The position numbers and the translations under genes are program-made. The notes beneath the pieces are model-generated. The model saw only the letters and a program-made list of their open reading frames with translations, searched no databases and had not been told where the DNA came from. A DNA stretch of 64,000 nt from assembly GCA_020064725.1 (NCBI GenBank), contig JAGTWJ010000002.1, positions 744,001 through 808,000 of the forward strand. The letters run 5' to 3'. Position 1 is the first letter of the stretch. Each line of letters starts with the position of its first letter. Of the stretch, positions 60,632-64,000 are shown piece by piece. Source of the stretch: Drechslerella dactyloides. Lineage: Eukaryota > Ascomycota > Orbiliomycetes > Orbiliales > Orbiliaceae.

Positions 60632-61635
60632 ACCCATTAGTCGGAATTATCAAATCATTTGAGAAAAGAATCTCTGCTTAAGCTTGATCAAAGGAATTCA
60701 AAAATACATGCTAAGAGCCGCGTTTCTGATCGATTGGCCACCTAGCATGATACGATACTGATTAAACAGTCAGCTTCACGTAACATACCAAGTAACATGT
60801 ACAAACAAAGGGAGTTGGAGCCATGGTACCCTATGATTTCTCGGAGAGATATATAGCCTCAAGCTTGAAGTTATTACGGTATCTTAAGCCGGGTATGTAT
60901 CTACTGTTATCAGCTGATTAAGGGAATCAATGAAAAGCCGGTAGAAACTAGTACAGAATCGATATGATATGATCAGTGTCGCACCGAGATGACAAGGGCG
61001 ACAGTCCTTCCCCCCCCCCCCAAAATTCATATCCTGTGCCTTGATGTTTATCGGCGTCACCGGTTCCCAGAATTGCGACAGTAGTCTGGGATGCTTTGGA
61101 AACCCGATTCTTCCAGATGTGGGGGTATATATCGCCAATTGTCTTGAGCAGTGTTCAGAACACCCGGAGGACCCGTAATCGGATCACACCGCGCTCTAAG
61201 TAGCTTGGCGGGAGGCCGAACAATGTGTTTCAGAGATCGTTATTCGCGTAGCTGTACGGCCCTGACAGTTTTCCATTCTGCTTCATCAACGGCCGCTATC
61301 TAACAGTTTCATTTTCCTGAAGTTTCCTATCTTAGAACCTCCGGAATATATGCAAGAAGCGAAGACCATGCACTAAAACTGTTTGATAACTAGCGATCGA
61401 GATGGCTCGACCTTTCGTAGTATTATGCCCCTCCGTTGAGTTTGTAATACTTATAGATGATCGCAAAGTAAAGGGAGCCCAACGGTGCTGTCTGCACCAC
61501 TACCAAGCTAGTGTAATAATGGATCATAGCAGATGACAGAAAGAGAAATATCGGCGTTAGTGTCCAGTTGTCGGGGGAATAGAAACCGTGTCTCCTAAGA
61601 ATGATCGGGATATTGATTGATGAGATGCCGGCCTC
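60632..61635. other. Intergenic gap between the convergent orphan genes
   Basis: One kilobase containing both 3' regions and a 12-C homopolymer (61010-61021). No gene seen. Confidence 0.5.
61010..61021. repeat. Poly-C run
   Basis: Twelve consecutive C in an otherwise balanced region; also a likely site of sequencing length error. Confidence 0.8.
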
Positions 61636-62525
61636 TCAAGAACTCGAAGTACCACCACTCGGGATGTATTCCTCATTGCTCGTATTTTCTTTATAGTTGT
61701 CATCATCACCCTCTTCGTTCTCAGTATCATCTTCATCATCGCCCCTGTCTTCGTCATCATCCTCGTCATCTACCTCTCCCTCGTCAGTTGCTTCTCCCTC
61801 GTCAGCTGCTTCAATATCTTCTGCTTCAGTTTCTGAATCCTCCAGAAACTCGGGAGGCCCGAGCTCCGGATGCTTATCCATTATGGCTTCCATCCTGTCG
61901 TAACAGTTTTCCATGAAAGTATCCAAGGCCTCGTGACCCTTAATGAGTAGCTTGGAGACATCCTCAAACATCCTCTTGACTTCGATCAGCTCTACAATGC
62001 TTCCGACTAGGAAGTCGTCGGTATTGCGCTCAACAGTTGAATTCGCAGCTGTTTCATTCGGAACGGATCGGTTATATAGGTTAGCTATCAAGCGTGAATG
62101 GAAAGATACGCGCAATATGGTGTAGGTTGCTTGCCTAGAATATTCACAGGAATGATCGTTTCCGTGGCGACACGTGTGAGCATTTCGTTCACCTTTCCTT
62201 CGCAATCGTTCTTGATTTTGTTCCAGAGTTTTGCAAAATCATCGCGTGCATCCACAGTAATAATAAGCCGTTCTTTGACTTTCTCGAACACGAATTGAGC
62301 AGGGCGCCGCTTCCTGAGAATAGTAGTAATTAAACCGGACCCAATAGCCTTGACGCGAATAGATTTGGAAGCAATTAGCTGTTTCGCATTGTCGATGATT
62401 GCTGGAAAATATAGTGTTATAACATTGATACCAGTCGCGAGATCTCCATTCTTGTAGTCATATTCTGGGAAAGAGAGTCTCTCCTTGAGTTCCTCTTCAA
62501 ATTCATGAGCTGTAGTGTCGCTCAT
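61636..62525 (-). CDS. Orphan protein with very acidic tail; GC-AG intron
   Basis: Exon 1 (62525 down to 62135) and exon 2 (62084 down to 61636) give 279 residues. The frames only join if the 50-nt intron begins GCAAGC instead of GT and ends TAG; no GT donor in the interval keeps the frame. The start is ATG 62525 (MSDTTAHEFEEELKERL). The N-terminal 140 residues are mixed alpha/beta in look (LITTILRKRRPAQFVFEKVKERLIIT; DDFAKLWNKIKNDCEGKVNEML). A helical part follows (LVGSIVELIEVKRMFEDVSKLL), and the last 70 residues are a Glu/Asp tract that may act as a histone- or DNA-mimic-like tail, as many nuclear proteins have. That idea is inference. No family is recognised. Confidence 0.6.
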
Positions 62526-62552
62526 TTTTGAGGAATCATATAAGGGAAACAA

Positions 62553-64000
62553 GTATATAACATTCAGCTGGGATCCAGAAGCAGAGTGACCGGTGATAGA
62601 ACGGATTAGTGCGTGAGGTTCAAGATGCTTATATATATATAGTACCGAATCGAATGTGGAGGAATGATCAATGTATGGTTACGATTGATGAGGGGTTGGA
62701 ATCCTTGGTTGCGTGCGCCATGCTAGCATACTGTCAGCAAATGGCTATTTATACTTAGGTGGTGTGTGAGTGACATTAGGGAAACTCAGGTTGACAAGCT
62801 CTTACAAGCTTGTGGGCAGAAACGTATCTCAACTCGTTCATAATAAGGGATAGTGGGCGCGACTATTTCACTCTACCAGAGTTTAGGCACAATTTTGTAA
62901 TTAGAACCAGATGCCTTCAAATTACTGACTTTAGTATTGAGCTCTTTTATCGTCAACATAGGACCGTGATCCTCTAGATTGGTCGATATCGAATGGTATT
63001 TTGACTACACGTGCCTTGGCTGGTATACGGAGTAGCACCTCTTCACAGTCCACGGAGCACCAGTAAACCTGTTGATTCATAACATCACACCGGGTAAGGT
63101 ATTGTTGTTTGGTCCACGGGAACTAGGGCATCCTGAGCAGAAACAGTCAAGTTAAGTGTCACTGAAACACGACGATATATATGATACGACTTCCAGCTAA
63201 TACTATACTAGCTACAAGCGATATGGTCCAAGCCTCCTTTGGGACTTCGTAAGCATGGGCCCTTTATTTTTGGCTGAGGTAAGCTCGCATCTTTCAGTAC
63301 AGTTGGAGGCGATATCAATCAGCGAAACGCTTTTCAGAAACTTGTCACCATCTCCAAGTGCTAGGGTGAGTGACAAAGCTGGTAATTACACTAGGAAGAT
63401 CAAGGATTGGCAAAAGTATTGGGGACGAGTCTTTCGCCATAGCTAAATACGGTAAACACTGGCCCGTTTTGATCCCCTTTATCACCATGGTACAAGTTTG
63501 GCCTCTGGCGACTGGCCAAGATCCAGAACTTCTCAAATAGTTCTTGGTGTGTTACTTGGGGTGTATTAAGTCCCAAATATATGCGATGATACTTAATAAG
63601 CTAGCCTGTGGCCGCTAATATGGGAGCGTATGGTATACCAGTCGTATTCCCGTTGTAAATCGAATTTGTTATCGGCTCCAGCTCTTCGCTCAACCTTTCC
63701 ACATGCACAGCTCAATACATCAGTCTTCTTTTAGAACGGATTGCAAATTACGACACGGATCATCACGTAAAGACAAAAAAATGCCTCGGGTAGCGGAATC
63801 GGCTAAACTTATCCATAGCATCAAGGCTGCTCCTGTAGATTCTCGGCCTACTCCCATGATAAGTTCCGATATCGCAAACTTGCTTATACAACTTTTATCT
63901 TCAATGCAATGACATTCTCAGACTAGTCAATACGAAACACTGTAGTTGAGATATTCTGATATAGCTGCTAACTTGGTCACAGAGCTAGAGGCGGGGCGGT
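62553..64000. other. Right-edge region, no supportable gene
   Basis: Only short frames (63255-63446 and 63703-63912, plus strand) occur. Neither has a motif or splice partner, though the second is basic and reads like protein (ATG at 63703, stop at 63912). A gene extending past the edge cannot be excluded. Confidence 0.4.

Overview
The window is chromosomal DNA of a filamentous ascomycete (Pezizomycotina). Genes are spliced with short introns (about 50-130 nt) with GT-AG borders and CTAAC/CTGAC-like branch sites. Recognisable products are fungal: Ssd1, an ISWI remodeller, an OrdA-like P450, a secreted Rds1-type ferritin-like protein and a DUF3712 protein. I cannot name the species. Exon joins below were worked out by hand from splice signals, reading phase and family knowledge; no transcript evidence was available.

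Layout. 1-0.8 kb: 3' end of an RZ-type zinc-finger protein (ZNFX1/NFX1-like). 2.5-4.0 kb: a Ser/Pro-rich protein of unknown function. 4.0-7.4 kb: no supportable gene. 7.4-8.7 kb: an F-box-like/2EXR-type protein. 9.2-10.9 kb: a C2H2 zinc-finger protein, followed directly by a broken Tc1/mariner transposase remnant. 11.8-13.5 kb: a five-exon nucleoside hydrolase (minus strand). 14.4-16.2 kb: a P450 (plus strand), divergent from the hydrolase. 17.3-18.2 kb: a two-exon unknown protein. 19.4-20.5 kb: a secreted ferritin-like protein. 23.1-27.8 kb: Ssd1 in five exons, behind a long 5' region. 30.0-31.6 kb: an AT-rich decayed block. 33.0-35.2 kb: a C2H2 factor whose 5' half is unresolved and contains a 14-residue ubiquitin match. 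36.4-37.6 kb: a DUF3712 membrane protein, tail to tail with a glycosyltransferase-like type II membrane protein (38.0-39.7 kb). 41.5-42.4 kb: a HAPSTR1/DUF4588-like protein. 43.6-47.8 kb: the ISWI ATPase in ten exons.

The last 16 kb (48-64 kb) looks different. It is gene-poor and holds only unknown or weakly placed genes: a Thr-rich secreted protein, a Cys-rich single-pass membrane protein with receptor-like architecture, and two two-exon orphans with acidic C-termini, one of which appears to use a GC-AG intron. About 5.9 kb (51.4-57.3 kb) has no intact gene. This reads as accessory or lineage-specific sequence next to a conserved core.

No metabolic cluster or operon-like logic is evident. 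The conserved genes (Ssd1 RNA binding, ISWI chromatin remodelling, HAPSTR1-like stress factor) are housekeeping regulators that happen to be neighbours. I saw no tRNA, rRNA or CRISPR. No clearly new system is demonstrated. The best leads are the ubiquitin-helix peptide, the orphan pair with its GC-AG intron, and the split reading frames upstream of the second C2H2 gene.
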